DNA from: Kluyvera cryocrescens NBRC 102467
Lineage (GTDB): Bacteria; Pseudomonadota; Gammaproteobacteria; Enterobacterales; Enterobacteriaceae
DNA: 64,000 nucleotides
Reading direction: 5' to 3'
NCBI RefSeq assembly: GCF_001571285.1
Contig: NZ_BCTM01000022.1
Coordinates: 32,755 to 96,754, forward strand
Shown here: piece by piece, positions 19,784-31,506 of the stretch
Layout of the letters: each line of letters begins with the position of its first letter
Position numbering within the stretch: the stretch's first letter is position 1
The notes under the pieces: model-generated
Told to the model about the DNA's origin: nothing
What the model saw: only the letters and a program-made list of their open reading frames with translations
The model's database searches: none
Translations under genes and position numbers: made by a program

Positions 19784-19812
19784 ATGTATCACGCAGAAAA
19801 TGCGCGATACAT
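19784..19812. terminator. Hairpin downstream of wecG
   Basis: ATGTATCACGCA and TGCGCGATACAT form a 12-bp stem with one mismatch around GAAAA. It lies 22 bp after the wecG stop but lacks a U-run on the minus strand, so it may stabilise the ECA mRNA end rather than terminate alone. Confidence 0.45.
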
Positions 19813-19833
19813 TCAGGCTAATGCGCAGGATAT

Positions 19834-20574
19834 TCAGAGGTTATTGGTGTAATGCCAGCGTAAATAGCGCAGCAGGCGCAGTTGGCGCGTAATGCGGCTT
19901 GGCTGAGAAAGCAGACGATACAACCACTCGAGCCCCAGGTTTTGCCACACTTTCGGCGCGCGCTTAACATGCCCGGTGAAGACATCATAAGTGCCGCCTA
20001 CGCCCATATACAGTGCATCAGGGTGGATCTGTCGGCAGTCGCGCATCAGAATCTCTTGCTTTGGCGAGCCCATCGCGACGGTGACAATTTTTGCCCCACT
20101 GTCGCGGATGCGCTCGAACAGCGCGGGACGTTCATCCGCCGTAAAATAGCCATCCTGCGTCCCCACCAGGTTCACGTTCCACTGCTGGCGCAGTTTCGCA
20201 GCCGTCTCGGCCAGTACTTCAGGCTTGCCGCCAATCAGAAATACCGGTGTGCCTTCCGCGCCGGCCCGCGCCATCAGCGCTTCCCACAAATCGGCTCCCG
20301 CCACGCGTGCAACGTTAGCCTCAGGGTATTTTTTGCGTACCGAACGCACCACGCTAATGCCGTCGGCATATTTAAATTCTGCCGCGTTAATCAGCGTTCT
20401 GACCTCGGTATTGTCTTCCAGCGTCAGCATCTTCTCAGCGTTAATCGCCACCAGCGTCCCCTGCTTGAGATTGCCGCCCGCGTACAGGTAGTCCAGCGCA
20501 TGCTGCATGTTGCGCCAGCCAATCAGCTGTAGGCCACGCAAAGTGTAGGTTGGCGCGGTCAGTGAATCAGCCAT
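19834..20574 (-). CDS. wecG: UDP-ManNAcA transferase WecG
   Basis: A 246-residue WecG/TagA/CpsF family (GT26) glycosyltransferase that adds N-acetylmannosaminuronic acid to lipid I to make ECA lipid II at the cytoplasmic face of the inner membrane. Recognisable parts include [19 protein letters not shown] and [10 protein letters not shown], the last typical of the family. It is the last gene of the ECA operon, 1 bp after wzyE. Confidence 0.95.
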   Translation of the reverse strand: MADSLTAPTYTLRGLQLIGWRNMQHALDYLYAGGNLKQGTLVAINAEKMLTLEDNTEVRTLINAAEFKYADGISVVRSVRKKYPEANVARVAGADLWEALMARAGAEGTPVFLIGGKPEVLAETAAKLRQQWNVNLVGTQDGYFTADERPALFERIRDSGAKIVTVAMGSPKQEILMRDCRQIHPDALYMGVGGTYDVFTGHVKRAPKVWQNLGLEWLYRLLSQPSRITRQLRLLRYLRWHYTNNL

Positions 20575-20575
20575 G

Positions 20576-21925
20576 TTAAACTTCTCCTACGTGCGTAGGG
20601 CGTTTTAGCCGCTGATGTATCAGCCCCGCACTTTCAAACAACCAGTACAACAATTTTGCCACCAGCAAGCAGACCCCAAAGATAACCATAAAGAAGACCA
20701 CGCGAGAGCCAAAGGAATCCAGCCCCTCGCGGGCTAACACAATCATGTTAAAGATCGCGCCAAAACAAAAACTGTGCAAAATCGCTGATTTATAGCGGTT
20801 GGGTTCTTGATTGCCCAGCATATACAGCCAGTCAAACCACTTAATAATCAGCCCTACTGCGACGGCACCGAGTGGCACAAACCACATACCGCCCATGACG
20901 ACCAGCGAGCCAATCAGCGTCGGAGAAATAGCCAGACCAGAATGGTTGTTCAGGACTTCCCAGGTAAAATAGTTGGCGGTATTCAGCACAATACTTGGCC
21001 GCGAAGGCCACAGCCAGCTGGGAATAAAGACGTAGAAGTCGCGCACCATCGGTGCCAGCCCCTGGAACTCAATCTTGTCGTAGTTTTGCAGCAGCAGCGC
21101 CAGGTTTTCCCACGGCGAGAAGGTATCGCGGGTCAGATAAAGGAAGGTATAAAACGCTTCATCACCGCTCACATCCATACCGTAGCGCTTCAGCGCAAGC
21201 CAGAACATGCCCACAATCCCCATCACGCCAGCTGCTACCAGCATCCACAGCGAAATCCAACCGCGAATGATGCCGATAAACAAGAAGATGGCGAAGGCAA
21301 TAATGATATTCGCACGCGTACCGCCAACGATGGCGTAGGTCAGCAAACCAAATGCGACGGTGGCAATCAGGAAACCTATCCACGCCTTCCAGTTGGGCTT
21401 TAAGAAATAGACCACCAGCATGGCCGGAATAAAGAAGTAGAAGAAGCGCTTCAGTGCGACTCCGGACACTTCGCTGGAGAAAATCTGGCTATACGAATGC
21501 AGCTTAAACAGCAGGAAACCGTTATGCAGGAAGAAGGTGCCGACGGTAAACAGCGCCAGGCCCATCAACAGGATCCAGGTAATGTGCGTTTCAACCCGGT
21601 TCATGGTGAACAGCGGACGGCGCGGCGCGCTGGCGGTCGCCGGGCGTAACCGGGTTTTATAAGTCACGTAGTACACCGCGTAGAAGCAGACCGAGATCAG
21701 CAACGTTTGCAGCAACACATCCGGCGGCGACACGCCGACGCCAAAGCGAAAGACCAGCGTGCAAGTCAGCGGGAAACCAAAGAAGAAGGTCAGCAAAAAC
21801 AGCAGCGAGAAGAAAACGTTGAAGTTAAAGCGCACGCGGCGGAATTCAAACCACGTTAAGGTGCCGATGAACAGCGTCGACAACAGCCAGACGACGAACA
21901 GTCCGGTAAATTGCATCTCGCTCAT
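20576..21925 (-). CDS. wzyE: ECA polymerase WzyE
   Basis: A 449-residue integral membrane protein with around 11 hydrophobic segments that polymerises ECA trisaccharide repeats in the periplasm. I start it at 21925 ([13 protein letters not shown]), where the ATG overlaps the wecF stop by 4 bp and the length matches E. coli; the longer frame MVSGAGTGG is out of keeping with the family. Conserved loops such as [11 protein letters not shown] and [13 protein letters not shown] are present. Confidence 0.95.
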   Translation of the reverse strand: MSEMQFTGLFVVWLLSTLFIGTLTWFEFRRVRFNFNVFFSLLFLLTFFFGFPLTCTLVFRFGVGVSPPDVLLQTLLISVCFYAVYYVTYKTRLRPATASAPRRPLFTMNRVETHITWILLMGLALFTVGTFFLHNGFLLFKLHSYSQIFSSEVSGVALKRFFYFFIPAMLVVYFLKPNWKAWIGFLIATVAFGLLTYAIVGGTRANIIIAFAIFLFIGIIRGWISLWMLVAAGVMGIVGMFWLALKRYGMDVSGDEAFYTFLYLTRDTFSPWENLALLLQNYDKIEFQGLAPMVRDFYVFIPSWLWPSRPSIVLNTANYFTWEVLNNHSGLAISPTLIGSLVVMGGMWFVPLGAVAVGLIIKWFDWLYMLGNQEPNRYKSAILHSFCFGAIFNMIVLAREGLDSFGSRVVFFMVIFGVCLLVAKLLYWLFESAGLIHQRLKRPTHVGEV

Positions 21926-23001
21926 ACCGCCTCTCCCGCCGCCAGTTCCAGCGCCCGATACCATGGCACCAGATAATTAGGTTTGAAAAAGGCGATATCG
22001 TTTTTATCGACCAGCGCCAACTGTCGCTGCGCTTCACGTACCACCGGAACGGTCAGTTCATCATCGGTAAACAGAACCGGGATATGCTGTTCGGCCATGT
22101 CCTGCCAGAACGGATTGTGCCGATTCAGGACACAGGGTATCCCCGCCTGAATCAATAAACAGAGCGTGCCAATCCCCTGCTGGCGGGCAAAAATAAAATA
22201 GCCCAGATCGCAGCGGCGCAATAATGCAAGATAGGCATCAAACTCCATTTTTTCTCGCAGGATTTGCACATTATCGTCGCTGAATAGGGCCTGTGCAGCA
22301 CGACTGACCTCAGCAATATAGGCGTCATTATTCGCTGGATACCCCATCGGGACGATAACATTGACCGTATTACCAAACTGCTGATGTACCGCCTTCAGCG
22401 CGGCGACGTGTTCGTTGCTGCGATCGCCGGAGTTGCCCACCAGGATGGTTAGCTTACCGTCGCGCGGCGCGGTATCCGCCAACCCATTCAGCGCGGGATC
22501 CATGCGCGTTGGAAAATAGAGCAGCTCGCCCGGCACCTGACGATGCAGGGCGGCAAAATAATTGAGATCGCCGCGAGTGGCAAACACACGCCCGACGCGC
22601 CCTTGCGCCATACGGCGTAGCGGGTAAAACAGACGGAACTTGAGGCCTCGCGAAACTTCATACAGATCGGCGCCCCAGATATGCCAGCTCACCTGTGCAG
22701 GTTTCAGGCCGCCGCTGAGCAGAGCCAGCCAAATCCCGGTATTAAACTGACCGTGGAAGAAGAAGCGCTGCTGGCGATTTGCTTTCGCCCTGGTGACGAC
22801 AGCTTTCGCCAGCGCCGATTTATCCGTATAGCGGTCAATTGCCAGCGCAGGAAACGCTGCCGCCAGGCCGTCTTCTTTGCTCACCACCATAAACTGACGG
22901 GCGTGCGCATGCTCTACGGCAAGCTCATCGGCAAAAAACCGCAGCACCGTCTGGTTATGATGAGGGATATCCGATCCCAGGATGTGTATCAGTTCGGTCA
23001 T
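21922..23001 (-). CDS. wecF: TDP-Fuc4NAc:lipid II transferase WecF
   Basis: A 359-residue GT56 glycosyltransferase that adds 4-acetamido-4,6-dideoxygalactose to ECA lipid II, completing the trisaccharide lipid [23 protein letters not shown] at the N-terminus, [12 protein letters not shown] in the middle and [12 protein letters not shown] near the C-terminus are characteristic. Both ends overlap neighbours by 4 bp (wzxE upstream, wzyE downstream). Confidence 0.95.
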   Translation of the reverse strand: MTELIHILGSDIPHHNQTVLRFFADELAVEHAHARQFMVVSKEDGLAAAFPALAIDRYTDKSALAKAVVTRAKANRQQRFFFHGQFNTGIWLALLSGGLKPAQVSWHIWGADLYEVSRGLKFRLFYPLRRMAQGRVGRVFATRGDLNYFAALHRQVPGELLYFPTRMDPALNGLADTAPRDGKLTILVGNSGDRSNEHVAALKAVHQQFGNTVNVIVPMGYPANNDAYIAEVSRAAQALFSDDNVQILREKMEFDAYLALLRRCDLGYFIFARQQGIGTLCLLIQAGIPCVLNRHNPFWQDMAEQHIPVLFTDDELTVPVVREAQRQLALVDKNDIAFFKPNYLVPWYRALELAAGEAV

Positions 23002-24248
23002 TGCCGTTTACGCCAAATGAAAAAAACGCCGCAGCACAGCGTGAAATAAACAATATAGGTTGCCATATAGGCCTGCGCTGCGCCCAGTGCGCCGTGCGCC
23101 GGGATCAGCCAGTGAGAAAACGCCGTCAGCAGCGTAAACTGGCTCAACTCGGCCAGAATATAAAAACGCAGCGACGCTCTGGCAATCACTAAATAACCAA
23201 ATACGTAAGCGCCTACTTTCAGTACATCGCCCACCAACTGCCAAGCAAACAGGTCGCGCATGGCGGTAAATTTCGCTGAAAACAGCAGCCAGATAGCAAA
23301 GTCGCGCAGCAGCCAGACGGTCAAGCTAGCGGCGGCTACTGCTGGCAATACAAACTTCAGCGAGCGGCCAATCTCACGGGAAACATCCTGCTTCGCCGTC
23401 AGCCGCGACAGCGTTGGCAGCAAATAGACGCTAAACGAGGCGGTGATAAACTGTAGGTAGGCGTCGGAAATACTGCTCACGCCCTGCCAAATCCCCACCT
23501 CATCCCAACTGTAGTGTGCGGCCATCAGATTTCGCATCATCACGTAAGCCACCGGCATGGTGACAGAGGTGATAAGCGCCATCAGCGTGAACTTGCCAAG
23601 CTGGCTCGCCAGCGCCGCATCCCAGCGCGGCTTCAGGTACGCCCACGGGATCATGCCGCGGCGGGAAAGCATCACCGCAGCCGGGATCACAATCAGCGCG
23701 GGGACTAAGGCCAGCCCAAGCAGCGCACCTTCATAGCCGCCCAGTAGGTAACAGGCGTAATAGGCCACCACGCCAATCAAGCTACCGGCAATCAGCGACA
23801 GCGCATTGCCTGCCGCATCGCGGAAACCTTTCATCAGCGCCAGCAGCAGGTTCGCCCAGGCGATCCCCATTTGCACCAGCGCCACCAAACGCACCAGCCC
23901 CTGATAATGGGTATGACCAAACAGCCCCTGGCTGATTGGGGCAGCCGCCAGCAGGAAAATCGCTGCCAGCAGCGTCGAGAAACCCAACACCATCGCCGAA
24001 GAGGTGCCCACAACCTGACGCAGATGCGCGGGGTCGTCGTGGTGCTGAGCAACCAGCTTGGTTACTCCGTTAAAGATACCTGCCCCGGCCAAAACACCGA
24101 GTACCGTCACCAACTGGCGGAAGTTTCCCGCCTGGCCGACGCCCGAGGGGCCAAAAGAGACGGCCAGCAGTTTAACCACCAGCAGCCCAACGCCAATTTT
24201 TACCAGCGTGGACGCGGCGGTCCACACTGAAGCTTTAGCCAGTGACAT
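22998..24248 (-). CDS. wzxE: ECA lipid III flippase WzxE
   Basis: A 416-residue polysaccharide-transport (MOP superfamily) flippase with about 12 transmembrane helices, moving lipid III across the inner membrane. The N-terminal [20 protein letters not shown] is typical. Its start lies 1 bp from the wecE stop. Confidence 0.95.
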   Translation of the reverse strand: MSLAKASVWTAASTLVKIGVGLLVVKLLAVSFGPSGVGQAGNFRQLVTVLGVLAGAGIFNGVTKLVAQHHDDPAHLRQVVGTSSAMVLGFSTLLAAIFLLAAAPISQGLFGHTHYQGLVRLVALVQMGIAWANLLLALMKGFRDAAGNALSLIAGSLIGVVAYYACYLLGGYEGALLGLALVPALIVIPAAVMLSRRGMIPWAYLKPRWDAALASQLGKFTLMALITSVTMPVAYVMMRNLMAAHYSWDEVGIWQGVSSISDAYLQFITASFSVYLLPTLSRLTAKQDVSREIGRSLKFVLPAVAAASLTVWLLRDFAIWLLFSAKFTAMRDLFAWQLVGDVLKVGAYVFGYLVIARASLRFYILAELSQFTLLTAFSHWLIPAHGALGAAQAYMATYIVYFTLCCGVFFIWRKRQ

Positions 24249-24249
24249 A

Positions 24250-25380
24250 TCAGGCGAAGTAGCTCAACAGCGTATTGATAACCGTACGCTGATCGACCGT
24301 CGATAAATTGTAGAACAGCGGCAGACGAAGTAAACGCTCACTTTCTTTAGTAGTGTGACGATCTTCGCCGCGGAATTCGCCAAACTTCTCGCCTGCTGGG
24401 CAAGAATGCAGCGGGATATAGTGGAACACTGCCAAAATTTCGGCCTCTTTCAGCCAGCTAATCAGGGCGCTCCGGTCTTCAACATCGCGCAGTTTAATGT
24501 AAAACATATGCGCGTTGTGCCCGCAGCCTTCCGGGATCACCGGCAGGTCGATGCGTCCGGCGTTTGCCAGCGGCAGCAGGGCATCATAGTAGCTCTGCCA
24601 CAGCGACAGACGCTGTTTATTGATGCGTTCCGCCGCTTCCAGCTGTGCCCACAGATAAGCCGCCTGCAGATCGGACATCAGGTAGCTGGAGCCAATATCG
24701 CGCCAGGTGTATTTGTCCACCAGTCCACGGAAGAACTGGCTACGGTTAGTGCCCTTTTCACGGATAATTTCCGCCCGCTCAACCAGCGCACGATCGTTAA
24801 TCAGCGTGGCGCCACCTTCACCGCCGGCGGTATAATTTTTGGTTTCATGGAAACTAAAGCAGCCAATATGCCCAATCGAGCCCAGCGCACGGCCTTTGTA
24901 GGTCGACATCACGCCCTGCGCGGCATCTTCTACCACGAACAGGTTGTATTTCTTCGCCAGCGCCATGATGGTATCCATCTCACAGGCCACGCCCGCGTAG
25001 TGCACCGGCACAATTGCGCGAGTTTTATCGGTGATCGCCGCTTCAATCTGCGTTTCATCGATATTCATCGTCCCTTTGTGGACATCGACAAACACAATCT
25101 TCGCGCCGCGCAGCACGAAGGCGTTGGCGGTAGAGACGAAGGTATAGCTTGGCATAATCACTTCGTCACCCGGCTGGATATCCAGCAGAATGGCCGCCAT
25201 CTCCAGCGATGCCGTGCAGGAAGGCGTCAGTAGAACTTTCGCGCTACCGAAGCGTTGTTCCATCCATTGCTGGCAGCGGCGGGTAAAGCCGCCGTCGCCG
25301 CACAGTTTGCCGCTGCCCATCGCGGATTGCATGTAATCGAGTTCAGTACCCACGACCGGTGGGGCATTAAATGGGATCAT
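24250..25380 (-). CDS. wecE: dTDP-4-amino-4,6-dideoxygalactose transaminase WecE
   Basis: A 376-residue DegT/DnrJ/EryC1 PLP aminotransferase that converts dTDP-4-keto-6-deoxyglucose to dTDP-Fuc4N with glutamate. The PLP lysine is in SFHETKNYTAGGEGG, with VVEDAAQG holding the pyridine-contacting Asp. It acts between RffG and WecD in the same operon and starts 4 bp after wecD. Confidence 0.96.
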   Translation of the reverse strand: MIPFNAPPVVGTELDYMQSAMGSGKLCGDGGFTRRCQQWMEQRFGSAKVLLTPSCTASLEMAAILLDIQPGDEVIMPSYTFVSTANAFVLRGAKIVFVDVHKGTMNIDETQIEAAITDKTRAIVPVHYAGVACEMDTIMALAKKYNLFVVEDAAQGVMSTYKGRALGSIGHIGCFSFHETKNYTAGGEGGATLINDRALVERAEIIREKGTNRSQFFRGLVDKYTWRDIGSSYLMSDLQAAYLWAQLEAAERINKQRLSLWQSYYDALLPLANAGRIDLPVIPEGCGHNAHMFYIKLRDVEDRSALISWLKEAEILAVFHYIPLHSCPAGEKFGEFRGEDRHTTKESERLLRLPLFYNLSTVDQRTVINTLLSYFA

Positions 25381-25384
25381 GATG

Positions 25385-26059
25385 TCACCTGTAGAGCCAG
25401 TAAGCGGTGCTGACCACGTTAGCGCCGCTGTGAATATAGCGTTGAAGTGCTGCGGTATTGCCGGCTTGCGTCGCCACCCGTAGCGTCGACAGGCCGCGGG
25501 TATGCGCCCAGCGCACCGCCGCCTGCATCAGTTCTGCACCCGCGCCGCGCCCGGCCAGCAGGCCAATACGCGCGTCGTGAGCGTTCAATTCTCGTAGGGA
25601 AATAAAAGCGCGAATCGCCTGCCGATCATCGCGCAGAATCAGGCACTGATTATCGAAGGTGCCTTTAACCGCATTCTCGATCCACTGTGCATAGAAACGG
25701 CCGCTAGCGTCCGGGGCATACCACGGTGCGCGAAAACGGCTTAAGGCAAATGCCTGAGCGGCCAGTTGGCGCAGCTCAGGGATATCCGACTCTACCGCCA
25801 CCTGTGCCTGTGTACGGGCAACGGATGTAACCGGCAGCGCGAGATCGATCTCCCCTTCAACGAGCTGAAAACCCAGCTGCTGGAGTGCATCAAGCTCTGC
25901 CATTTGATGTGCGGCAATCTTCACCTGCACTCGCGACCAGCCCGCCAATCGCTCGACGGTCAGCGGCAGCGCATCATCGTCCAGGCGGACAATCGCGCTA
26001 TTGACGTTAAAAAACTGGTTTTCCCACGTCAGGGGATCAATATTGGCGCGGACGAGCAC
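25385..26059 (-). CDS. wecD: dTDP-fucosamine acetyltransferase WecD
   Basis: A 224-residue GNAT-family enzyme that acetylates dTDP-Fuc4N using acetyl-CoA. The acetyl-CoA-binding loop is seen in [15 protein letters not shown] chose a GTG start at 26059 ([14 protein letters not shown]), giving exactly the E. coli length, with GGAG 8 nt upstream; this start lies inside the 3' end of rffH (23-bp overlap). The ATG at 26086 would add nine non-conserved residues. Confidence 0.9.
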   Translation of the reverse strand: MLVRANIDPLTWENQFFNVNSAIVRLDDDALPLTVERLAGWSRVQVKIAAHQMAELDALQQLGFQLVEGEIDLALPVTSVARTQAQVAVESDIPELRQLAAQAFALSRFRAPWYAPDASGRFYAQWIENAVKGTFDNQCLILRDDRQAIRAFISLRELNAHDARIGLLAGRGAGAELMQAAVRWAHTRGLSTLRVATQAGNTAALQRYIHSGANVVSTAYWLYR

Positions 26060-26918
26060 GAAGAAGCTCCAGCAGGTATTGGCCATAGCCGGTTTTCGAC
26101 AGCTGCGCGGCAGCGCGCTTCACGCCATCGTCATCCAGCCAGCCGTTGCGCCAGGCAATTTCTTCCAGACAGGCAATTTTAAAGCCCTGCCGTTTTTCCA
26201 CCGTCTGCACAAACATACTCGCTTCAATCAAACTGTCATGGGTGCCGGTATCCAGCCAGGCAAAACCGCGCCCTAACAGCTCAACGGTCAGCTTGCCATC
26301 GTCGAGATACATCTGGTTGAGGGAGGTAATTTCCAGCTCACCGCGCTCCGAGGGCTTCACGCGCTTGGCGTACTCTACAACATCGCCATCATAGAAATAG
26401 AGACCGGTTACCGCCCAGTTGGATTTTGGCTGTTTGGGTTTCTCTTCCAGCGACAGCGCATGGAAATTATCGTCAAACTCCACCACGCCAAAGCGTTCAG
26501 GATCCATCACCTGATAGCCAAATACCGTCGCCCCTTCGGTCCGTGATGCCACATGGCGCAGTTTTGGGCTAAAGCCCTGGCCGAAGAAAATATTATCGCC
26601 CAGCACCAGGCAAGACGGCTCGCCGTTGAGAAACGACTCACCGATGATAAACGCCTGCGCCAGCCCATCAGGGCTCGGCTGCTCAGCGTACTGTAGCGAA
26701 ATGCCAAACTCGCTGCCGTCGCCCAGCAGACGCTGGAAGCTACTTTTATCTTCCGGAGTGGTAATAATCAGGATGTCGCGAATTCCCGCCAGCATTAGCA
26801 CCGATAGCGGGTAATAAATCATCGGCTTGTCATAAATTGGCAGCAGCTGTTTCGACACGCCGCGGGTGATCGGATGCAGACGCGAGCCCGATCCGCCAGC
26901 CAGAATAATGCCTTTCAT
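26037..26918 (-). CDS. rffH: Glucose-1-phosphate thymidylyltransferase RffH
   Basis: A 293-residue RmlA-type enzyme making dTDP-glucose from glucose-1-phosphate and dTTP. The nucleotide-binding motif [16 protein letters not shown] starts at residue 3, and [15 protein letters not shown] follows. It provides precursor for the Fuc4NAc branch of ECA and could in principle also serve LPS sugars. It is followed by overlapping wecD. Confidence 0.96.
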   Translation of the reverse strand: MKGIILAGGSGSRLHPITRGVSKQLLPIYDKPMIYYPLSVLMLAGIRDILIITTPEDKSSFQRLLGDGSEFGISLQYAEQPSPDGLAQAFIIGESFLNGEPSCLVLGDNIFFGQGFSPKLRHVASRTEGATVFGYQVMDPERFGVVEFDDNFHALSLEEKPKQPKSNWAVTGLYFYDGDVVEYAKRVKPSERGELEITSLNQMYLDDGKLTVELLGRGFAWLDTGTHDSLIEASMFVQTVEKRQGFKIACLEEIAWRNGWLDDDGVKRAAAQLSKTGYGQYLLELLRARPRQY

Positions 26919-26939
26919 TGCTTTTCCTCCTCCGGGAGT

Positions 26940-28007
26940 TTAGCCCTTCAGACCCAGGCGTTCGCCCTGATAGCTACCATCCTGCACCTGCTTCCACCAG
27001 CTTTCATTGGCAAGATACCACTGCACCGTTTTACGCATTCCGCTTTCAAAGGTCTCTTCCGGCGTCCAGCCCAGGTCGCGGGCAATTTTTGCCGCATCAA
27101 TGGCGTAACGCAGATCGTGACCAGGACGGTCGGCAACAAAGGTAATCAGGTCGTGATAGCGCACGATGCCCTGCGGCTTCTGTGGCACCAGCTCTTCCAG
27201 CAGCGCGCAAATTGTCTCGACGACGTCGATATTTTTACGCTCGTTGTGGCCGCCAATATTGTAGGTCTCGCCAATTGCGCCTTTAGTTGCCACCAGATAC
27301 AGCGCTCGTGCGTGATCGTCAACGTACAGCCAGTCGCGGATCTGCTGGCCGTTGCCGTATACCGGCAGCGGTTTGCCCGCCAGCGCGTTGAGAATGGTCA
27401 GCGGGATCAGTTTTTCCGGGAAGTGATATGGACCGTAGTTATTTGAGCAGTTGGTGATAAGGGTCGGCAGACCATAGGTGCGCAGCCAGGCGCGTACCAG
27501 GTGGTCACTGCTGGCTTTGGATGCTGAGTATGGGCTGCTTGGGGCATACGGAGTGGTTTCAGTAAAGAAATCATCCATCGAGTGCAGGTCGCCATACACC
27601 TCATCAGTTGAAATATGATGGAAGCGGAACGCCGCTTTGGCACTGTCTTCAAGCGCCGACCAGAAGCCGCGAGCGGCCTCCAGCAGCGTATAGGTTCCCA
27701 CAATGTTGGTCTCAATGAAGGCCGCCGGGCCATCAATTGAACGGTCGACATGGCTTTCCGCCGCCAGGTGCATTACCACATCCGGGCGGTAGTGAGTGAA
27801 TACCCGATTCAGTTCGCTGCGATCGCAGATATCGACCTGTTCAAAGGCAAAGCGCTCATCATGCGCCACCGGCGTCAACGAAGCCAGGTTGCCTGCGTAG
27901 GTGAGTTTGTCGACCACCACCACGCTGTCCGACGTGTGGTTGATAATATGGCGCACTACCGCTGAGCCAATAAAGCCCGCGCCGCCGGTAACCAGAATAC
28001 GTTTCAA
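26940..28007 (-). CDS. rffG: dTDP-glucose 4,6-dehydratase RffG
   Basis: A 355-residue short-chain dehydrogenase/reductase (RmlB type) converting dTDP-glucose to dTDP-4-keto-6-deoxyglucose. The NAD motif [15 protein letters not shown] starts at residue 6; the catalytic Tyr/Lys pair is in [11 protein letters not shown] and the STDEVYGD segment carries the Asp-Glu dehydration residues. Its start overlaps the wecC stop by 4 bp. Confidence 0.96.
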   Translation of the reverse strand: MKRILVTGGAGFIGSAVVRHIINHTSDSVVVVDKLTYAGNLASLTPVAHDERFAFEQVDICDRSELNRVFTHYRPDVVMHLAAESHVDRSIDGPAAFIETNIVGTYTLLEAARGFWSALEDSAKAAFRFHHISTDEVYGDLHSMDDFFTETTPYAPSSPYSASKASSDHLVRAWLRTYGLPTLITNCSNNYGPYHFPEKLIPLTILNALAGKPLPVYGNGQQIRDWLYVDDHARALYLVATKGAIGETYNIGGHNERKNIDVVETICALLEELVPQKPQGIVRYHDLITFVADRPGHDLRYAIDAAKIARDLGWTPEETFESGMRKTVQWYLANESWWKQVQDGSYQGERLGLKG

Positions 28008-29266
28008 CGCCAGACTCCTTTAGTATCGACCACATACTGTTGGGCGATGGTCTCACCGCCAATCGCTTTAAACTGGGCGTGATCCACCAGCATGACAATG
28101 ACATCGGCGCTAGCCAGCGCCGCGTCGACGGATACCAGCGAACACAGTCCGTCGAGTTTTTTCGGTAACTGATGAATATTCGGTTCGACCACCAGCGTTT
28201 GACCGCTGTGCCATTGGGCAATCAGTTCGGCAATTTCCATGGCCGGGCTTTCACGCAGGTCATCAATATTTGGTTTAAACGCCAGGCCAAAGCAGGCAAT
28301 TTTCAGCTCGCTGGCGCGCTTGTTGCTGGCGGCCAGGCAGTCAGCGACGTTGGCCTTCACCTTGTCGATAACCCAGAACGGTTTATGATCGTTGACTTCC
28401 CGCGCGGTGCGGATAAGACGAGACTGCTCTGGATTCTGCGCCACGATAAACCAAGGGTCAACGGCGATACAGTGGCCGCCAACGCCCGGTCCCGGCTGAA
28501 GAATGTTAACGCGCGGATGGCGGTTCGCCAGGCGAATCAGCTCCCAGACGTTAATCCCTTGGTCAGCGCAGATCAGCGACAGTTCGTTGGCAAAGGCGAT
28601 ATTCACATCGCGGAAGCTGTTTTCGGTCAGCTTGCACATTTCAGCGGTACGGGCATTCGTCACCACGCATTCGCCTTCAAGGAAAATTTTGTACAGTTCG
28701 CTGGCCCGCGCGGAGCATACCGGCGTCATGCCACCAATGACACGGTCATTCTTAATCAGTTCTACCATAACCTGCCCCGGCAGCACGCGCTCCGGGCAGT
28801 AGGCGATGTTGATATCCGCCTGCTCGCCCACCTGCTGAGGGAATGTCAGGTCTGGGCGCATCTTTGCAAGCCAACCGGCCATCTGCTCGGTTGCACCGAC
28901 GGGAGAGGTGGATTCCAGGATCACCAGCGCCCCTTTTTTCAGCACCGGCGCAATAGAGCGCGCAGCGGCCTCAACGTAAACCATGTCAGGCTCGTGGTCG
29001 CCTTTAAACGGCGTCGGCACGGCAATCAGGTAAGCGTCTGCGGCTTCCGGCGTAGTGGTCGCACGCAGATAGCCGGCAGCAACCGCCGTTTTCACCACTC
29101 TGTCGAGATCGGGTTCGACAATATGAATTTCACCGCGGTTGATGGTATCCACCGCGTGCTGATTAACATCGACACCCACGACAGTCTTTTGCCGTGAGGC
29201 AAAGGCAGCCGCAGTAGGAAGGCCAATATAGCCTAGACCGATCACCGAGAGGGTTGAGAAGCTCAT
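28004..29266 (-). CDS. wecC: UDP-ManNAc dehydrogenase WecC
   Basis: A 420-residue NAD-dependent UDP-sugar 6-dehydrogenase that oxidises UDP-N-acetylmannosamine to its uronic acid. The Rossmann motif [16 protein letters not shown] is near the N-terminus and the catalytic cysteine is in [14 protein letters not shown]. It overlaps wecB and rffG by 4 bp each. Confidence 0.96.
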   Translation of the reverse strand: MSFSTLSVIGLGYIGLPTAAAFASRQKTVVGVDVNQHAVDTINRGEIHIVEPDLDRVVKTAVAAGYLRATTTPEAADAYLIAVPTPFKGDHEPDMVYVEAAARSIAPVLKKGALVILESTSPVGATEQMAGWLAKMRPDLTFPQQVGEQADINIAYCPERVLPGQVMVELIKNDRVIGGMTPVCSARASELYKIFLEGECVVTNARTAEMCKLTENSFRDVNIAFANELSLICADQGINVWELIRLANRHPRVNILQPGPGVGGHCIAVDPWFIVAQNPEQSRLIRTAREVNDHKPFWVIDKVKANVADCLAASNKRASELKIACFGLAFKPNIDDLRESPAMEIAELIAQWHSGQTLVVEPNIHQLPKKLDGLCSLVSVDAALASADVIVMLVDHAQFKAIGGETIAQQYVVDTKGVWR

Positions 29267-30393
29267 AACAATACCTGATTATTTTTTAATGCTAGTAAAA
29301 TACGTTCGCATGCCCGGCCATTCCCGTAAGGGTTATGCGCCCGGCTCATCCTTTGATATTCATCTTCATCGCGCAGCAGGCGCGTAACTTCATCCACAAT
29401 ACGTCGGCTATCCGTTCCAACCAGGCGTACCGTTCCGGCATCAACCGCTTCCGGACGCTCGGTGGTTTCACGCATCACCAGTACCGGTTTGCCCAGCGCC
29501 GGAGCCTCTTCCTGAATGCCACCCGAGTCGGTCAGTATCAGCCAGGCGTGGTTCATCAACCAGACAAACGGCAGGTAATCCTGCGGGTCGATGAGCATAA
29601 CGTTATCGATATGGCCCAGAATACGATTAACAGGTTCACTGACGTTTGGATTCAGATGCACTGGATAGACAATTTGTACATCCGGGTTAGTCGCAGCGAT
29701 TTCCGCCAGCGCATGGCAGATTTTTTCAAAGCCCTGGCCGAAACTCTCACGGCGATGTCCGGTCACGAGGATCATCTTTTTATCGTTACTCAGGAACGGG
29801 TAACGCTCTGATAATTCCGTGCGCAGCGCTTCATCATTCATTACCCGATCGCGCACCCAGAATAGGGCGTCAATGACGGTATTACCGGTGACAAAAATAC
29901 GGCTATCCGGCAGATTCTCACGCAGCAGATTCTGCCGTGAGTTTTCGGTCGGCGCGAAGTGGTACATCGCCAGGTGGCCAGTTAGCGTACGGTTAGCTTC
30001 TTCCGGCCACGGCGAGTAGAGATCGCCGGTGCGCAGGCCCGCTTCAACATGTCCCACCGGAATACGTTGGTAAAAAGCGGCCAGGCTTGCCGCGGCCGTG
30101 GTCGTCGTGTCGCCATGCACTAACACAACGTCCGGTTTGAAAGACTCCAGAACGGGCTTCAGTCCCTGCAAAATACGGCAGGTGATTTCCGTTAAACCCT
30201 GCCCTGGACTCATGATGTTAAGGTCATAATCCGGAACGATGGAGAAGAGGTTTAGCACCTGATCAAGCATTTCCCTATGCTGCGCGGTAACGCATACTTT
30301 CGCCTCGAAATGAGGATCCTTTGCAAGCGCATGAACCAGAGGTGCCATTTTGATAGCTTCTGGTCGTGTGCCAAATACAGTCAGTACTTTCAC
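29263..30393 (-). CDS. wecB: UDP-GlcNAc 2-epimerase WecB
   Basis: This 376-residue non-hydrolysing epimerase interconverts UDP-GlcNAc and UDP-ManNAc. I use a GTG start at 30393 ([19 protein letters not shown]), which gives the E. coli length; the ATG 33 bp upstream adds a non-conserved [11 protein letters not shown]. Family motifs [16 protein letters not shown] and [10 protein letters not shown] are present. It follows wzzE by 56 bp. Confidence 0.95.
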   Translation of the reverse strand: MKVLTVFGTRPEAIKMAPLVHALAKDPHFEAKVCVTAQHREMLDQVLNLFSIVPDYDLNIMSPGQGLTEITCRILQGLKPVLESFKPDVVLVHGDTTTTAAASLAAFYQRIPVGHVEAGLRTGDLYSPWPEEANRTLTGHLAMYHFAPTENSRQNLLRENLPDSRIFVTGNTVIDALFWVRDRVMNDEALRTELSERYPFLSNDKKMILVTGHRRESFGQGFEKICHALAEIAATNPDVQIVYPVHLNPNVSEPVNRILGHIDNVMLIDPQDYLPFVWLMNHAWLILTDSGGIQEEAPALGKPVLVMRETTERPEAVDAGTVRLVGTDSRRIVDEVTRLLRDEDEYQRMSRAHNPYGNGRACERILLALKNNQVLL

Positions 30394-30449
30394 ATCGATT
30401 CTCTTCTTTAGATGAAACAGGCCCATCGCCCTTCATCATTGATGGGTAT

Positions 30450-31493
30450 TTACGTGCGACGGCGCGCCAGTGCCACCCCAGCACCCACCAATGCACCGAC
30501 AATGCCCCACATGACCATCAGGAATACGCGACGTGGGCTCGTGCGTTTTACCGGTTCCTCAGGTGTCCGCAAATACCGATATGTCTGAAAACTGGTGGCC
30601 AACGTCGGCCCTACATTCAGGGTCGTCAGCATAGCCCTACCCTGATCATAATCAAGGTCAAACGTCGGCCCTACCGCCTGCAGGTTTTCCAGACGAGCCT
30701 GCAGCATAGGACGGCCTAATAACGAGAGCTCCGAATCCGGTAACTCATCGGCCGGGATATCCGTCACGCTGCGGTTAATATTGTGCTGCTGTGCAATCTT
30801 CAGCGCCGCTTCAATGCTGTGCATACGACGATTAAAAATCGCCTGCGCAACCTCTTCCTGACGCTTCACCTGCGCTTTAACCTGAATAGTGCGCGCGGCC
30901 CATGCGCCCTTCAGCTCATCATTCAGATGACCTGCGGCCCGCTGACTGGCAAAGGCAACATACTGACGTAATAGATTGTTGGCGTCCTGCGCGGTTTCTG
31001 CGTTCAGCTTCACGCTGTCACTGACGCTTTTTTGTGCATCGCCCGGAATAAATTGAATGTCGTTAATCAGATCATCAAGCTGCGCAGCGTCGGCGCGGGA
31101 GTTACCCACCATCCGCTGCTTGTAGTAGTCCGTCTGCGACCAGAAATCGCGGCGGGTGTCCCACGAGGCGAGCTGCATCACGAACTCTTTGTAAACTTCA
31201 TCCATCACCGAAGGCGGTGTGGCAGTGGTTGGGTTGACCTTCACATCCAGATTGCGCAGAAACTGCTGCTGCGAATAGTAACCGCCAAGCATATTCACAG
31301 TCGGGCGGTCAGTGATAGCCGTTGTGCTCCACTCTTGCCGGGCAAAAAAAGTATAAATCAGCACGATAACGGCAAACAGCACCGCAAAGCCGATAATCCA
31401 ATGTTTCCCCGACCACAACGCGCGAAACAGGCCACGAATATCCAGTTCATTCTCAGCACTTGCCAACTGTGCTTCCGGTAATGGTTGTGTCAT
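30450..31493 (-). CDS. wzzE: ECA chain-length regulator WzzE
   Basis: A 347-residue polysaccharide co-polymerase. One transmembrane helix lies near residues 32-51 (HWIIGFAVLFAVIVLIYTFF) and a second close to the C-terminus (VMWGIVGALVGAGVALA), with a large periplasmic, partly coiled-coil domain between. It sets the modal length of ECA chains made by WzyE. It is 13 bp after wecA. Confidence 0.95.
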   Translation of the reverse strand: MTQPLPEAQLASAENELDIRGLFRALWSGKHWIIGFAVLFAVIVLIYTFFARQEWSTTAITDRPTVNMLGGYYSQQQFLRNLDVKVNPTTATPPSVMDEVYKEFVMQLASWDTRRDFWSQTDYYKQRMVGNSRADAAQLDDLINDIQFIPGDAQKSVSDSVKLNAETAQDANNLLRQYVAFASQRAAGHLNDELKGAWAARTIQVKAQVKRQEEVAQAIFNRRMHSIEAALKIAQQHNINRSVTDIPADELPDSELSLLGRPMLQARLENLQAVGPTFDLDYDQGRAMLTTLNVGPTLATSFQTYRYLRTPEEPVKRTSPRRVFLMVMWGIVGALVGAGVALARRRT

Positions 31494-31506
31494 TACTACC
31501 CCAGTT

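Noticed and set aside
28172..29197. 341-codon ORF antisense to wecC
   Set aside because: Shadow frame in a GC-rich gene with no start signal or family resemblance.
30450..30700. Possible frameshift or split in the wzzE-wecB junction
   Set aside because: Both proteins have full family length once wecB is started at the GTG at 30393; no break remains.
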